DNA from: Punica granatum
Lineage: Eukaryota; Streptophyta; Magnoliopsida; Myrtales; Lythraceae
Length of the DNA stretch: 64,000 nt
Direction: 5' to 3'
NCBI RefSeq assembly: GCF_007655135.1
Contig: NC_045128.1
Coordinates: 36,364,811 to 36,428,810 of the forward strand
The notes under the pieces were generated by a model that saw only the letters and a program-made list of their open reading frames with translations, ran no database searches and was not told where the DNA came from. The position numbers were made by a program, and so were the translations under genes. Shown in pieces: positions 12,867 to 25,670 of this stretch (position 1 is its first letter; each line of letters opens with the position of its first letter).

Positions 12867-13849
12867 AGGAGCGATTGGATCAGCAGCGATGCATCCCCAG
12901 AGAAACATCATAGATGGATATTTTGTGCATAAATCAGAGAGTTGTAATTCTATCCTATCTTTACATGATCTTCTGGATTTTTTCATCCACCTTTGCCACG
13001 GACCTTTCTTTTGTACTGCTCTGCACTTTTTTAACTGACGAGTAATTATCGGGTCGGGGAAGAATGTGTCTGTAAAATCCTGCATATATGTTCAACTGTG
13101 AATTTGAAGATTTAGGTCAGCTCCTGATTGTGAAGATCAGTGAAAACTTCATGTGTTGATTACGATCCATTTATGGATCAAGCTTTTGTTCAAGTTCAGA
13201 AAGAATTCGCATCAGCAGATCCTGATCTGTATGTGATGTTCTTCACGATCCTGCCGTGCTTCATCTTCATTTAGCAAGCTAGAATGAGAATCACATTCCC
13301 ATATATGGCCGAAACTGGGAGCTGAAGGTAAGGTTCGGTTCGGTTTTAACATCACCGGGAACAATATTATTTGTCTTACATTATCTCAAGTAAACCTTTT
13401 GGATACATAAAAATGACTAACGGACGCATAACAACATACATGACAAAGGAAAATTAGTTGCTTCCCACAGCCCTCTTCTGTTTCTTGAGTCTAACCCCTC
13501 GAATGTTTTTCAATGACAGGAAAAATAGGGGGAAAAAAAAAAGATCCTATTAAGAGGAAAACAAAAAACCCACTAGAGCCAATCCAAATACGACATATAG
13601 GCAGGAATAAAAAATAAATAAAAAAGGAAAAGAAGGAAAAAGAAAAATCATATGCACAAATGTTATAGTCCCGGTAAGCTACAACACGGCCACCGCCGGC
13701 ACGAATTCCAACCTAGACTTAGTCTGAGGCACAAATCTGTTGTATTTCCTTGAAGATCCCGATGATCTACTGGTTACAATTTGGATAGACTGGATCTGGG
13801 TAAGAATTACCATTCTCGGTTTGACTCTTTGGGGCCCCATTTAGCAGGA
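12867..13849. other. Convergent intergenic region RAE1 / SERK
   Basis: Holds the 3' untranslated regions of two convergent genes. An A-rich stretch at about 13528-13650 is low complexity. No open reading frame of interest was seen. Confidence 0.6.
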
Positions 13850-16800
13850 TCATCTTGGGCCCGACAACTCATCTGGCCGGAGATGGGAGGTGGAGTCAGG
13901 CACCCCCACGATCCAATCCGCGTGTGGGTGGTGGGTGTGGTTGAAGTCTCGTCGGAACATCTCCTCCTTCTGCCACTCCTCCCATCTCTCCGCTAGGCCG
14001 TCTCCTTCAAGCATCCTGACTACTTCAGACATCCTGGGCCTCTCCATCGGGTTGCTCTGTGTGCACAGCAGGGCTACCTGGATCAGCTGCTCGACCTCGT
14101 CTTCGATGTAGTTCCCTTGGAGATCAGCGTCAACCAGGGTCTCAAGCTTCTTTTCTTTCAGAAGCCCTTTCACCTGAGAGTTTCGAGGAAGAAGAAAATT
14201 GCTCTCAAAAGGAATGAACAGTTGGGTTATGGTTAAGCTTTCAAAGCATTGGCATATTTCTGAATCCCACCATAATTCAAAGTAATGGCAGATTTCCTCA
14301 AGCCACGATATGTAGACACAGCAAACTATACGTGATATATTTACTGGACAGACAACATAATAACCTAAGAGAAGAGACTTAGAAGATCTTATATGCTTAT
14401 AAGACAAGGGGCCAACATACCCAGTCAAGTAGCATGACATCATCATCGTTTGCAAGCCGAGCGAGATCAAACGCCCTCTGCCCTGTTATGAGCTCAAGAA
14501 GCATCACCCCGTACCCAAAAACATCCGTCTTCTCAGAAGACTTCCCTGTTGAAAGGTATTCTGGGGCTATGTGCCCAATTGTTCCACGAACAGCAGTAGT
14601 AACGTGAGTATCCTTATAGTCCATGAGTTTGGCTAAACCGAAATCTCCGACCACAGCCTCAAACTCCTCATCCAACAATATGTTCGCGGCTTTCACATCT
14701 CGGTGAATAATCTTCGGGTCACAGTGGTCATGCAAGTATGCAAGCCCCCTTGCTGCTCCCAATGCAATTCGCTTCCGATTGGGCCAGCTAAGGGGGGGTT
14801 GTGCATCAGCGCGCTCTATAGAATCATCAAACAATAATGAGAAAAAATGAAAATAACACAAAAATATTGGAAAAGAATCAGAAATGCAATGCATGACATA
14901 CATTAAATTGATTAAATGCGACTTGGTTTACTCTAAATGCTAGGAGATAAGACCAACATTTGATGTTGAATGGACAATGTATGGAATAAGATCAGCACAC
15001 AAAGAATATAGTTTCATAGTGTGATTTCACCCTAAAATTGTGCTGTTGCTTCACATCAAACAATGGAAACTCAGACGTATTAAGGGAAGCAAAATTCAAT
15101 TTAAATACAGATGCAATCCACTGATTCAAGCCAATTAATAAATCCAATGCTTTGGCATTCAACTTCTGATCTGAGACAACTAAAACGAGGATAACAGAAC
15201 ACTGCAACAAAACAAGTACAGGAGAACGCTAAGCATTTTTACCTCTTAAACAGGAAGCTACACTGCCATTAGCCATGTAGGGATATACCAACAAACGTTC
15301 AGTTGGAGTCATGCAAAAGCCACGCAAACGGAGCAAGTTCCGATGAACAGCCATACTTATCAGTTCCACTTCTGTTTGGAACTGCAATTCTCCTCCTTGT
15401 GTGCGTTCTTCTTTCAATCTTTTCACGGCCACAAGTGACCCATCTGCCAATCGTCCTTTGTAGACCTTACCAAATCCTCCCCTACCAAGAATATTTTTGT
15501 GGCCGAAGTTATCCGTCGCAACTTGCAGTTCACGTAGCGAGAATCTCTTAATTTGTCCCAAATGGACTTCAGGATCCTCCTCCGCTGCAAGACATGGCAC
15601 ACAGGTCAAAATGCATGATGAAGAATCAAAAGAGAGCATCAGAATTTCTGAAACGGGGTGACTGATTGAGAGAAAGTGGTGCGGACTAAGAGATTCCGAA
15701 ATTAATAATAATTAAACAGAAGTTAATAGAAAATAGATATATGTTTCTTGTCAGAAATTTGAAAAGCTAGGCGCAAGCAACTGTTCTTCTTTAAAGACGC
15801 TCCCAGGCTCATACTTAGATATGTAAGTTCTGATGGGTTTACGTGCTTCCCTGGTGCTCAAATGGTCGGGAATCAATCATTTTCATTATATTCCAAAGAT
15901 GTTATCTTGCCTCACCGAATGGCAGAGACAGAGATCCCTCATGAACTCAATTCTACATTTTTCCCTTCCAGAATCTATTTCCAATTCCGAATATCACATT
16001 CCATCAGATAAGTCTCGCGATGCTTTGTACGCTTTTGAACAATGTAATCTAGAGTAAAATCAGAAAATGAAATAACATAAAAAATTTAAGCAGTTCTTCC
16101 ATGAGAGGCCGACCTGGTACATCGAAGAAATGGTCCTGAGGTTTCCTTCTCCTCCACCAAGCAAGAGCGATTGCAGGGGCAGCAAACAGCAGAGCAGCAC
16201 CAGCTGCAACTCCTCCAGCGATAGCGCCAGTAGCACTAGCTGCTGTTTGGATAACAAACAACGAATATTAATATGCCTGCTTCAACTAAATCAAATAAAT
16301 ATTTATATATCGATGCATATATTATCAATCAAGCTGATTGTTTAGTGATGGAATAGCAGCAGACCTGAAGCAGAAGCTGGGGGTGTTGGAGAAATAGGAG
16401 GTGGAGGTGTCACTGGCAGAGCATTGAGGTTGTTACCACCAAAACTAAAGTAAAATGCAGCAGTTAGAGTACAATCCCTTAGCTGAATTGGACTTAATAT
16501 CGTAGGAGATCTTCACTTGCATTATGTATACCTGATAGGTGTAAACAGAGAGAAGGATCCATTCACTGGGACGTCACCCGTAAGTTTGTTGTTCGAAAGA
16601 TCACTGAATTTTCATTAAAATAGAAAAAGTCGCATGTCATGTTAGTAATTTAAAGGATTCAGCAGGAGAAAAGGAAAATCTATAAATCGACTGAGAATAA
16701 GCAGACTACTCACAGGACTTGCAATGTAGTCACAGTCGTCAAAGATATGGGAATTGTTTCTGTGAGGCTGTTGTTGTTGAGACGCCTGTTTCACATAACA

Positions 16801-18002
16801 CAAATTTTATAAAGAAATAAAGATTTTTTCCAGAAAACTCCTACATGCTCAGAAGAGATGCACATTGATCGCATATTAAACAAGAGAAACTGATTGGAGA
16901 ATGCAAGAAGGATGCTACGTACAAGAAACGGAGCTTTTGGAGTTTTCCCAACGTGACAGGAATAGGGCCAGTCAGATTGTTCAAGTAAAGATCCAAACTG
17001 ACCAAGTTTGTCAAATTCCCAAGCTCTTCTGGGATCCTCCCAGTTATGTTATTACTATAAAGTTCCCTGTCAAAACAGAGATTATAGTTGAAGTCAGTAA
17101 ATATAGGCCACAATCTCAAATCACACCTCACACATAAAGTGATCAAGTCCAACTTCAAATGCATGTGGAGAATCATCATACTTACAAGTACTGCAGATTC
17201 GTAAGCTGGCCAAGCTGTATAACCAACTGACCAGATAGATTCGCATTTCCAAGATCACTAACGAAAATTCAAAACTCAAAGTATCAGAAAACACTGCTAT
17301 TAGTACTATATATGCACACATGTCCATGAATTCCCACAAATGCATTAAGCAGCAGATGACGCAGAAGAAGCATTTAATGTACTTACACTCGAGTCACGCT
17401 GTTATCGCTATTGCATGTTACATGGAACCAAGTGCAAGGATTGACAAGGGTAGGATCCCAACTTTGCAGAACATTATTTGGGTCAGCTAAATTGTTCTTC
17501 AGCGCATTCAGAGCATCACCTGAAAGATTTACACAGATTAGGCAAATATTCAGCCGCTGTTGTGGGGATTAATGTTATCATACTGTAAAGGGTCAGTGAA
17601 TTGCAACAAACCGAACTAATCAGGTCAACACCCAAATGTGCAAATGAAACCACAGATTGCAACAGTTGACTCAATATGACATGTCCAATCACTATTAATT
17701 CATCCCAAAGCTTTCAGCTCTTGCCCTTTTCAGATATTCAGCTTCCAATACCGATCAGAATCAAAAGACAAGTGCCCAAATTAGCAATTCCAGAAACCAT
17801 AGCAAGTTTGTTCGATTGTAGCAATTACAAAGGAGAGAAACAGGACAAAACCTCCTAAAAATAACAAATTTTCATAAAAGCAAGACATGTAATTAAAAAA
17901 AAAAAAAAACCAACCTTCAGCATTCCCAGCAACTTTCGGTAGTACACGAGATACTAAAATTAACCAGAGAAAAGCAGAGATCACCCTCTCAATTATATCC
18001 AT
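13850..18002 (-). CDS. SERK: Somatic embryogenesis receptor kinase, BAK1/SERK3-like
   Basis: Plasma-membrane LRR-RLK co-receptor for brassinosteroid, immune and developmental ligands. Minus-strand exons in order: 17915-18002, 17387-17519, 17186-17257, 16923-17066, 16714-16785, 16532-16603, 16365-16444, 16114-16242, 15243-15584, 14421-14815, 13850-14173. The 11 exons give 616 residues; BAK1 has 615 and SERK genes usually 11 exons. Seen: signal peptide ([20 protein letters not shown]), NAEGDAL cap, one LRR per 72-nt exon, the SERK-specific proline-rich [10 protein letters not shown] stretch, one transmembrane helix (about 226-251), glycine loop GRGGFGKV, catalytic Lys318, HRD Asp417, DFG Asp435, and C-terminus ELSGPR. 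The tail [14 protein letters not shown] favours SERK3/4 over SERK1/2, an inference. The ATG at 18002 is chosen because it begins the signal peptide. Confidence 0.95.
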
Positions 18003-18085
18003 CACAGCTCCAAACTTCACAATCTCGCCGGCCTGAGCATTAGCTTCGACGCCCACAACCCAGAGCGGAGGAACCCTATTCAACC

Positions 18086-18112
18086 TCAGCACCCCCCAAA
18101 CTGATGACCCAT
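18086..18112 (-). promoter_or_regulatory. Short upstream ORF in the SERK leader
   Basis: On the minus strand an ATG at 18112 opens an eight-codon ORF (MGHQFGGC) that stops about 83 nt before the kinase start codon. If the transcript includes this position it could dampen translation. Whether the leader extends this far is inferred from the GC-rich content of 18003-18350, not shown. Confidence 0.4.
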
Positions 18113-20035
18113 CAAGAAGAATCTTGGACCATTCCGCCCGTTGACCGAATCGACAGCAACCCAGAAGAGCAAAAGGCACCCAGATGGATTCTTGAGAGAA
18201 GGAGCAGATGGGCGAATCCGAGGGGACCGAGATCCAAGAACTGGAGCTGGGTCTGCTCTCCTGAGCACCAATGGATGACACTGAGCTCGAAACTGGAGGG
18301 AGGAGAGAGCAGAGCACCGGCAGTATCAAATCACTGCAGCTGATTAATGGAAAATCCGAGTGCAAAGTTCTATTTTTGGGACCCGATTGTATGTATTGCC
18401 TGTATGTATGGGTCGTTGCTTGGGGGAAGAAGGTTGGGGAAAAGCTTTAGTCAAAGAAAGGGCACATTAGTCAGTCCAAAACATCTGTCATTGAATTTTC
18501 TTCCCTTTTATTTATTATTATAAAATCTCATATTTCTAAATTATTATTATTATTATTGTTTTTATTACATTTATAATATTTATTATTTTTCCTTTCAAAG
18601 GTGATTATTCCCAACCTTGCTTGTTTGCTTAAGTTTCCAATAAACAAATTCTTAAAGCTAAAATTCCATGCTTCGTGGCAAGAGTCGAGTCGACATTCGA
18701 CTGATGATTAGTCTCGATTAATTGATCGAGGATACCTCATGAGCGAATAAATAGAGTTAAGGTAAGGTGTAATATCATCGAGGGTTAATGGTGATCATTT
18801 TCTCCTCTTTTTTTCTTTTTCTTCCTTTTGAATTAGAAAAGCTAAGGATATTGCATCAAAAAAAAAAAGTTAAGGATATGATATTATAATATTGATATTG
18901 ATGTGATTTAAAGTGTTTTCCTTTAAACTATTTGCAAAGCATTCACCTTTTCGATATATATTAATTAATTTTTGAAGTTCCCTATATTCGTTGGAATTAT
19001 TAATTTTCTTTTATGAATTTAATAAAAAAATAAAAATAAAGATAATATCTAAATGAGAGTGGAAGAGCAGTAATAGGGTCAAATTGTGCACGCCCAACTG
19101 TCCCCACTGCACTATTGCATTCAAAGGAACTGAGGAGGAAATTGGGACAATTGAATGCCAAAACTGATGATAAATAATAATTATTAAATATTGATTCCAA
19201 AAATAAATAAAAAAATAAAATACATGAGATGAATAACACGCATATCTTAATCGGCATTCGGTGAGGATTCCACTCTAAGCACCAATAATACCCACCACTA
19301 CTTAAAGTCAACTCTTAGAGCTCCTTCAATAGTTCCCATCCACGATAAATGATCGGGAATTTCCGATACACTACGCCATCGTATAACTTTTATTCAACTA
19401 ATTAATCGATAAGACATCGAACATATTAAACTATAACGATATATTTTACCTGTCACTGATAATACTGTCGAGATGTAAATGAATGGAAATAATTAACTCT
19501 AGAAATAAGAAACAAATATGAAATTACTGCGGAAATTTTCCTTTCACTCGTGCATAATATGAAGTTTAACTTGCAGTCGGATTGATACAGCTGTTTTAAA
19601 TAATATTGCTAAACAAGAGAGTGAATATGAACAAGAAACTGTAAAAATGCGAAGTTCTATCTGGAAGCCTCACATCAACCAATAGTAGGAAAATGAAGGG
19701 TTCAAAACATCATTAAGGTCACGTGTGGTTGTCATTTTGACAAGACACCAAGTCTCAATCTTCATAATTAACAATTGTTGATTTCTTTAACACAAACAAT
19801 CCCAGTAATTACCATCGCGGACCCATCCGATCGAAAACAATAACCAATAAATACAAAGTTTTTTTCTTTATTTACAGTAAAATAATATAGTAAGATGTTT
19901 GATTGGTACGCTATTAGGAGATTCTATCGTGCAATCTACAAAAATGCTTGCACCATGCAATCAGATAGTACTTAAAAATTTAAGTACTTTACTAAGAAAT
20001 TAACTGAAATTCCTCAAAATCGATATAAGTTGCTT

Positions 20036-20099
20036 CAGAATTTGTGTAATTTATTTCGAAATTTGTGTAATTTATCTTGAAATTTGTTTATTTTATCTC
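20036..20099 (+). repeat. Three tandem 21-bp units
   Basis: The core AATTTGTGTAATTTAT recurs with a 21-bp period three times, with few substitutions in the third unit. Short local tandem duplication in non-coding DNA. Confidence 0.7.
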
Positions 20100-21099
20100 A
20101 TTTCTTACTAATTTGCTTTTAAATAAAATACTACAAATTTAAAATAATTTATTTCGATTGTATAATTCAACTATCTATATATCAATATTATAAATTTAAA
20201 ATACTCACACGAGAACCTTTGATTTTTATTCTGAAAAAACTTTTACATAAGTTTTTTTCCGTGAATCCTCAGCCCGTGATTAAAAGTCATTTAATATCAC
20301 CCAAATAAATGAATTTAGGTTTTCTACTTCTTCTTTTTTTTTTTGTAAAATATTTTTCTATTTTTTATGCATTCTCCTCCCTCGATAACTCTTTGTAATT
20401 TCCAAAAATGAATTTAAAGTTTTTAAAACTTTTTTCAATGAATTTACAGTAGCCCTTCATTCAATTTATGAGAGCCTTTCACATAATTTTTTTTGGACAT
20501 TCTCGTCAACTAAATCTTCGAGTCTTCGTTATTAATCTAGATATGAATTTTCACAATTATTCTATTAATTTTAGTCTTGCAATTTTCAATAACAAATCGT
20601 TGAATAAAACCTCAAACTTCTACTAAATCTTCGGATCTTTGGGTGGGTATTTTCCAGGGAAGAAAGGATGAAAGCAGGGATATCCTCTTTCTCCGTATCT
20701 CTTTGTAATGGGGGATGGAAGTGCTATCTCGGTTGTTGGACAAATCTGCGGTAGAAAGAATTAACTCATTTGCGTTTTCTTGATGATTTGCTCATATTTA
20801 TCGATGGTTCTCTTAGTTTCCCATTCTGATATTGTAGAAACACTTTTGTTGTTTCACGAGTGGTCCGGTGAAATTCATCACTTATAAAAAAAAAATTAAA
20901 ACCTCAAAGAACTCCTCATCGCGACTCCTCAATTCACTCCAATTCCTCGATCAAAGACAATATTATTGACGAGAACCACTTGAAATTCATTCTCTATTGA
21001 AGGAAACATGAAAAACATTTCAAATAAGAAATAGAAACGCCTAAAAACTTTCGTAAAATTGAAAGGAGAAAACAATGTAAGAATATTTACTGCAAAATA

Positions 21100-21136
21100 C
21101 GCACACGTCCATGCAACAAGCCGGGCACAAGGCTAG
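21100..21136 (+). mobile_element. Possible Helitron 3' end (degenerate)
   Basis: The order TGCAACAAGCCGGGC, an A-rich spacer, then CTAG followed by T resembles plant Helitron 3' termini, but the hairpin is weak and no 5' end was assigned. Confidence 0.35.
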
Positions 21137-21822
21137 TTTTAAATCGATTGATTGTACTCCATAATTGAAGGTTGACCTCGCTTGGGTTCTTCACCTGTGT
21201 TTGTGGCGCGAGTACCGGACTTTTCTACTCGCCAATCTGGCCTAACCTTTTTGGCCCAAATAATAACGGGCTGGGCTTCTAAAATGCCGTAAATTCAGTT
21301 TATTTATGGGCTTGGACATCACGTGGGCCTTTAATGGGCTTTCAGAACGAGATGAATTAATCATGTGATGGGCACGAATGATTGTCAGAGAACGCGCGAA
21401 CGATTCAGCTGCGTGACAGCTAACAACGACTGCACCACAGAAATTACCGTGACAATTTTGGTAAGGCTTAAGGTGAGATTATTTTAAAATTATTTACACA
21501 ATAGAATTCCATGAGTTATATGTTTTAGATTCAACTATATAATACGATACAGTTGTCAATCTAAATTTTGTGCAGGTAAAATGAAACTCACTGGAAGTAT
21601 TTCATCGTAACGACTAATCCGAAGTTTTTTTGGGACATTGGCTCGAAGTTTTATGTTCTCACCAAACTAAAAAGAAAAAAAGAAAATTTTAAGCGGGAAT
21701 TTGGCAAGTGACGATGTCTTTCAGTGCGCTAAAACTACTTGGATTTATCTTTCTATATGTATAGCACTAATTAAATGTCTCGAATAAAGCAAAAGTAAGA
21801 ATCATCATAATTATTAAGAATC

Positions 21823-21844
21823 TATATATATATATATATATATA
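21823..21844 (+). repeat. (TA)n microsatellite
   Basis: Eleven TA units. A second AT run lies at 22030-22046. Confidence 0.9.
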
Positions 21845-21857
21845 AAGTTGTAGCCTG

Positions 21858-21995
21858 TATAATAAATAGAGTCAGAATAATAATTTTTTAAATGGCATAA
21901 GGCCATAAAGATAAATTTATTGACTTCTTTCACAATAAATAGAGTTAGAAAGATAATTTATTAAATAGTACAAGGTTATAAAAGTAAATATTTAA
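21858..21995 (+). repeat. Two tandem copies of a dispersed AT-rich module
   Basis: AATAAATAGAGT-AGAA-GATAATTT...AAGG--ATAAA is present at about 21860-21915 and 21938-21993, and a third, more diverged copy lies at about 23987-24045. The spacing and AT-rich style suggest internal modules of a small transposon family. Confidence 0.55.
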
Positions 21996-22691
21996 ATCAT
22001 ATAAGGCTTGCAAGGTAAAGGTAATATCCATATATATATATATATAGATAACCTTATATTATTTTGCCAAATTTAAAACTTATGTTATTTAACTACCATA
22101 AAAAATCTTATATTATTTTACTACTATTTTTCCGCCGACTAATAATTTAAGACACTTAACCTTTGATTAGCTTTTTTTTTTAAATTCTGATAATAGTCAA
22201 TATAATATATCTTTAAAGACAAAAGTTCACCATATATCAATATATGAACAAACTGATGTATAAAGTATAATAGATAAATTCATCATATATATATGAACAA
22301 AATTGATGTAGCACTTACATAATCGATAGATTTAAATATATATACTGTAAAAAGTAACTAAAGGTCGCTTAGAACATTATAAATATGTATCGGAACATGT
22401 CCATTTTACAAAATGGCAAGACAATTTATAATTTATTCTATATAATATTGGTTCCCAGCTAATTAATAGAGTTTAATTCGTAAATTGACTGTTGTGAGTT
22501 CAGTTACAAAATGGCAAGACAATTTATAACGCCACACAATTTTAATAGCTCCTAGAGAATTAAAAACAAACATTCCACCACACTCCAAATAAAGAATATA
22601 ATAATACATTCCAGCTTTCTAATATTTCATGTTCTTTTCTCCATTTTGCTAATTTCAATTGTTGATATTCACGTTCTACTTGAGTAATGCA

Positions 22692-23035
22692 ACGAGGAAG
22701 CATGAGCCCAAGCAAAAAGAGAGAAGAGACTGCAGATATCGATTGGTCACTAGGTAACTTCTGCTTATTTCCTTAAATTGTTGCTTTATAATCGTGGCTC
22801 CATCTATTTTCTAGCTTTGTATTTTGTTTATATTTCACGAGGAAGCAAAAGCCCAAGAAAAAAGAAGAAAGAGACTGTAGACGTCGACTATCATTTGGTA
22901 ATTTCTGTGTATTTCTGCATATTGTTGCTTTGTAAATGCGGCTTCCGTTTATTTATAACGTATTTTGTTTATATTTCACGAAATTATCATGAATGAAAGA
23001 ATTGGCAAGGAGATTCATTATAATCTCCTCGGTGG
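22692..23035 (+). repeat. 145-bp tandem repeat with exon-like units
   Basis: Units start at 22692, 22837 and about 22978 (periods 145 and 141). Each opens with ACGAGGAAGC-A-AGCCCAAG or a derivative, can be read as an Arg/Lys-rich peptide (RGSMSPSKKREETADIDW, RGSKSPRKKKKETVDVDY), meets a GTAA donor-like site, then an intron-like T-rich stretch ending in TTTATATTTC just before the next unit. This is the pattern of tandem exon duplication in a gene fragment. The parent gene was not recognised. Confidence 0.55.
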
Positions 23036-23628
23036 AATGAAAGTAAAATATATTATTAAGAAAAATCTTCAAAATTATATTGTTACAATAATAATATATA
23101 GTTTTGCTACATTTCTGCTTCGTAAAATGGCACATTTTTCGTTTCATTATTCTGTCTTAAAAAGTTATGGTAATTAATTTTAGTTTATCATATCAAAAAC
23201 TAAAATTATTTTAATCTCCGCATATGGTTACTTCTTAACATCATTTAGTATTTTTGGCCTAATATTCTAAGATATATCAAGATTTTGGCTCTTGGCCTGT
23301 AGTTTTTAACTTAAATATTCATTCCTAGGAGATATATTAAACTTATGGAAATATAGAAATTGCAAGAAAGGAACTACACACATTATAGGATTCTCATTCT
23401 ATATTTTGTTAGTTTAAAACATATCGTTAAGGGTCTGTAACATTTTCCCTATGATAGGAAATAGTAGATAATGTAACATTTTGCCGTACATATAATTTAG
23501 GAAATTCTGCGGATACAAACAGAACTAATTATGATGTAAATATTGTTAAACGTCTTTGAAATGTAGAAAGGTTGCAAAAGGCAATATCTATGAATTGAAT
23601 TTCGCGCGACAAATGGGCAAAAACAAAT

Positions 23629-23644
23629 CACACACACACACACA
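23629..23644 (+). repeat. (CA)n microsatellite
   Basis: Eight CA units in the gene-poor tract. Confidence 0.85.
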
Positions 23645-24510
23645 TATTCTATACAATATATAAACTGACTCCACTATGATAAATAGGCTAGATAAAGAAT
23701 TTTATTAAAATCTATTTCATGCTAAACATTTCCAGAATAAAATACATTAGAAAATAAGGAATATATATTAAACTATTCCTCCATTATAAATGAGTAAAAG
23801 AACAAATACAAATTAATTTTCTAATTTATTCCTATATCTTTTATTTAAATTGCAGTTATAGAAATCAAAGTTATATTAATACCAAATTAATACTATATGT
23901 AACTGCTCAGTAAAAGCATAATCTTAGAATAAAAAATCCCACACAATAAATAAGTCATCGACATATCTGTATATATATTATTCTCACCTAATAAATAGGA
24001 TTATAAAGGTAATTTTATATATAGTATAAGGGCATAAAGATAAATGTCTAAATAAACAATTGCAAATGTAATATATAAGTAGAATTAAATTAGTCAAAAT
24101 GCATATAAAATAAATCATTAAATGCTCAATAATTATATTAAACAAGCACATTCTTGATTTTAAAAATATAATCTTAAAATTTATTGAGAAAAATATAATT
24201 TCTTAAAATAACATATTTATAGAAACACGTGGAAGTCATTTATTAGAATTTTTTAGAATTTGATATTTAAGAAACTATAATATCTTTTCTAAATAATATC
24301 ATGTTCTTCATTCATATTTGGTATTATAGTTCATTTTCAATTATCATTAATTTGTCATTGTATGCACTAATATTTGAGTGGTTTCAATTTAATAATATAT
24401 ATAACTTAATGAACATTTTAATTGTAATGTCGAAATTTTTAAAAATCCATTTAAAAGTAACTACCCTAACCAATGACTCATAGGTCGCAAGTGTAAAAAG
24501 GCTAGTGTGT

Positions 24511-24546
24511 ATATATATATATATATACATACATACATGTATATAT
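24511..24546 (+). repeat. (AT)n / (ACAT)n compound microsatellite
   Basis: AT repeats run into ACAT repeats, immediately after a CTAG-T sequence at 24502-24506 that could be another worn Helitron terminus. Confidence 0.8.
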
Positions 24547-25577
24547 CAGCAAAAGAAATTATTGTTCGCCCACATTATATATATACGTAGAGAAGATATA
24601 TTAATTTAAATGTTAACATTTCCATTTTTAAAAAAAATTACCATTTATTTTTTATTTTTTTTATTCGTCAAGCATTATTTAATTCCCATCTACCACCATG
24701 ATGTTCACATGAATGAGACGATTTGAATTATACCACATAATATTGGTGAAATTTATTTTAGGAATAATCATGCATGGCATATTTAAAAAAAGTTAAAATA
24801 TATTCAAATTTAATATAATTTAAATTAATAGATATAATTTACATTAAAAATATTGTGTCTGTGCAGAGGAATTTTTTCTCTTTAGAATGGAATAATTTGT
24901 TGAATTTTATTTATTAATATGATAAGTTAAAGTATTTGGGAGACATTATTTGTAGTGCAACGGTTTGAAATTCACTGAAAGTATATTGTGGTTAGGATAT
25001 GTCGATGCATGAACATGAATTAGTTTTAGCTAATAAACGAAGGCTATCTCGTGATTCACCAAAAAAGTGTTTGCGATGCACTATCTTTAAATTATTGAAG
25101 TTAAAAAAAATAAAAATTGTTGAAGTTAAAATGGATGATTTGTATATAATTGAATATAGAATAAGTATAAATAATTTTCATAATCACGTATGGATCTAGC
25201 GGAGAAAATTACACGTACAGGTAAAACCATCAAAGTTGACTCAGACTGTGGTGTAACAATCTTTCGCCAAACTACTATTATGGGTTCAGATTATATGATA
25301 TCTCCTATCATACGTATAGACGAGTTTATGCGAACAGATTGCCTTCACGAGTACGTATTTTTTTAATTTATTTTTTTGTATAAGTGGGGTGTCAAATTCA
25401 AGTTATCATCTATCGGCTCGTTTCAGATGTATTGATGGTTAGATTATTGAGGTAGCAAGTAAATGTGTTGCCTAAAGAGCCATTCAGAGCCTGATGTGAA
25501 GTGAAATGCAGCGATATAACGCGAGCCAATTATTGGGCCATACTATCTGAAGATGACCCATAATGGATAATGAAGTA

Positions 25578-25660
25578 GCCCAAATGAGGGGACGCACGAG
25601 AGTACTAGGCCCAAACTTACCGGGCTTATGGCCCAAATGAAGTGGACGCACGAGAGTGCT
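25578..25660 (+). repeat. Direct repeat of a 29-30 bp GC-rich motif
   Basis: GCCCAAATGA-G-GGACGCACGAGAGT-CT occurs at 25578-25606 and 25631-25660, with GGCCCAAA between. The motif sits directly beside the SINE. Confidence 0.7.
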
Positions 25661-25670
25661 CATCCTTCCT

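Noticed and set aside
18086..18365. N-terminal extension of the SERK protein from an upstream codon
   Set aside because: The frame is open but contains no ATG, and the known family starts at the signal peptide encoded from 18002.
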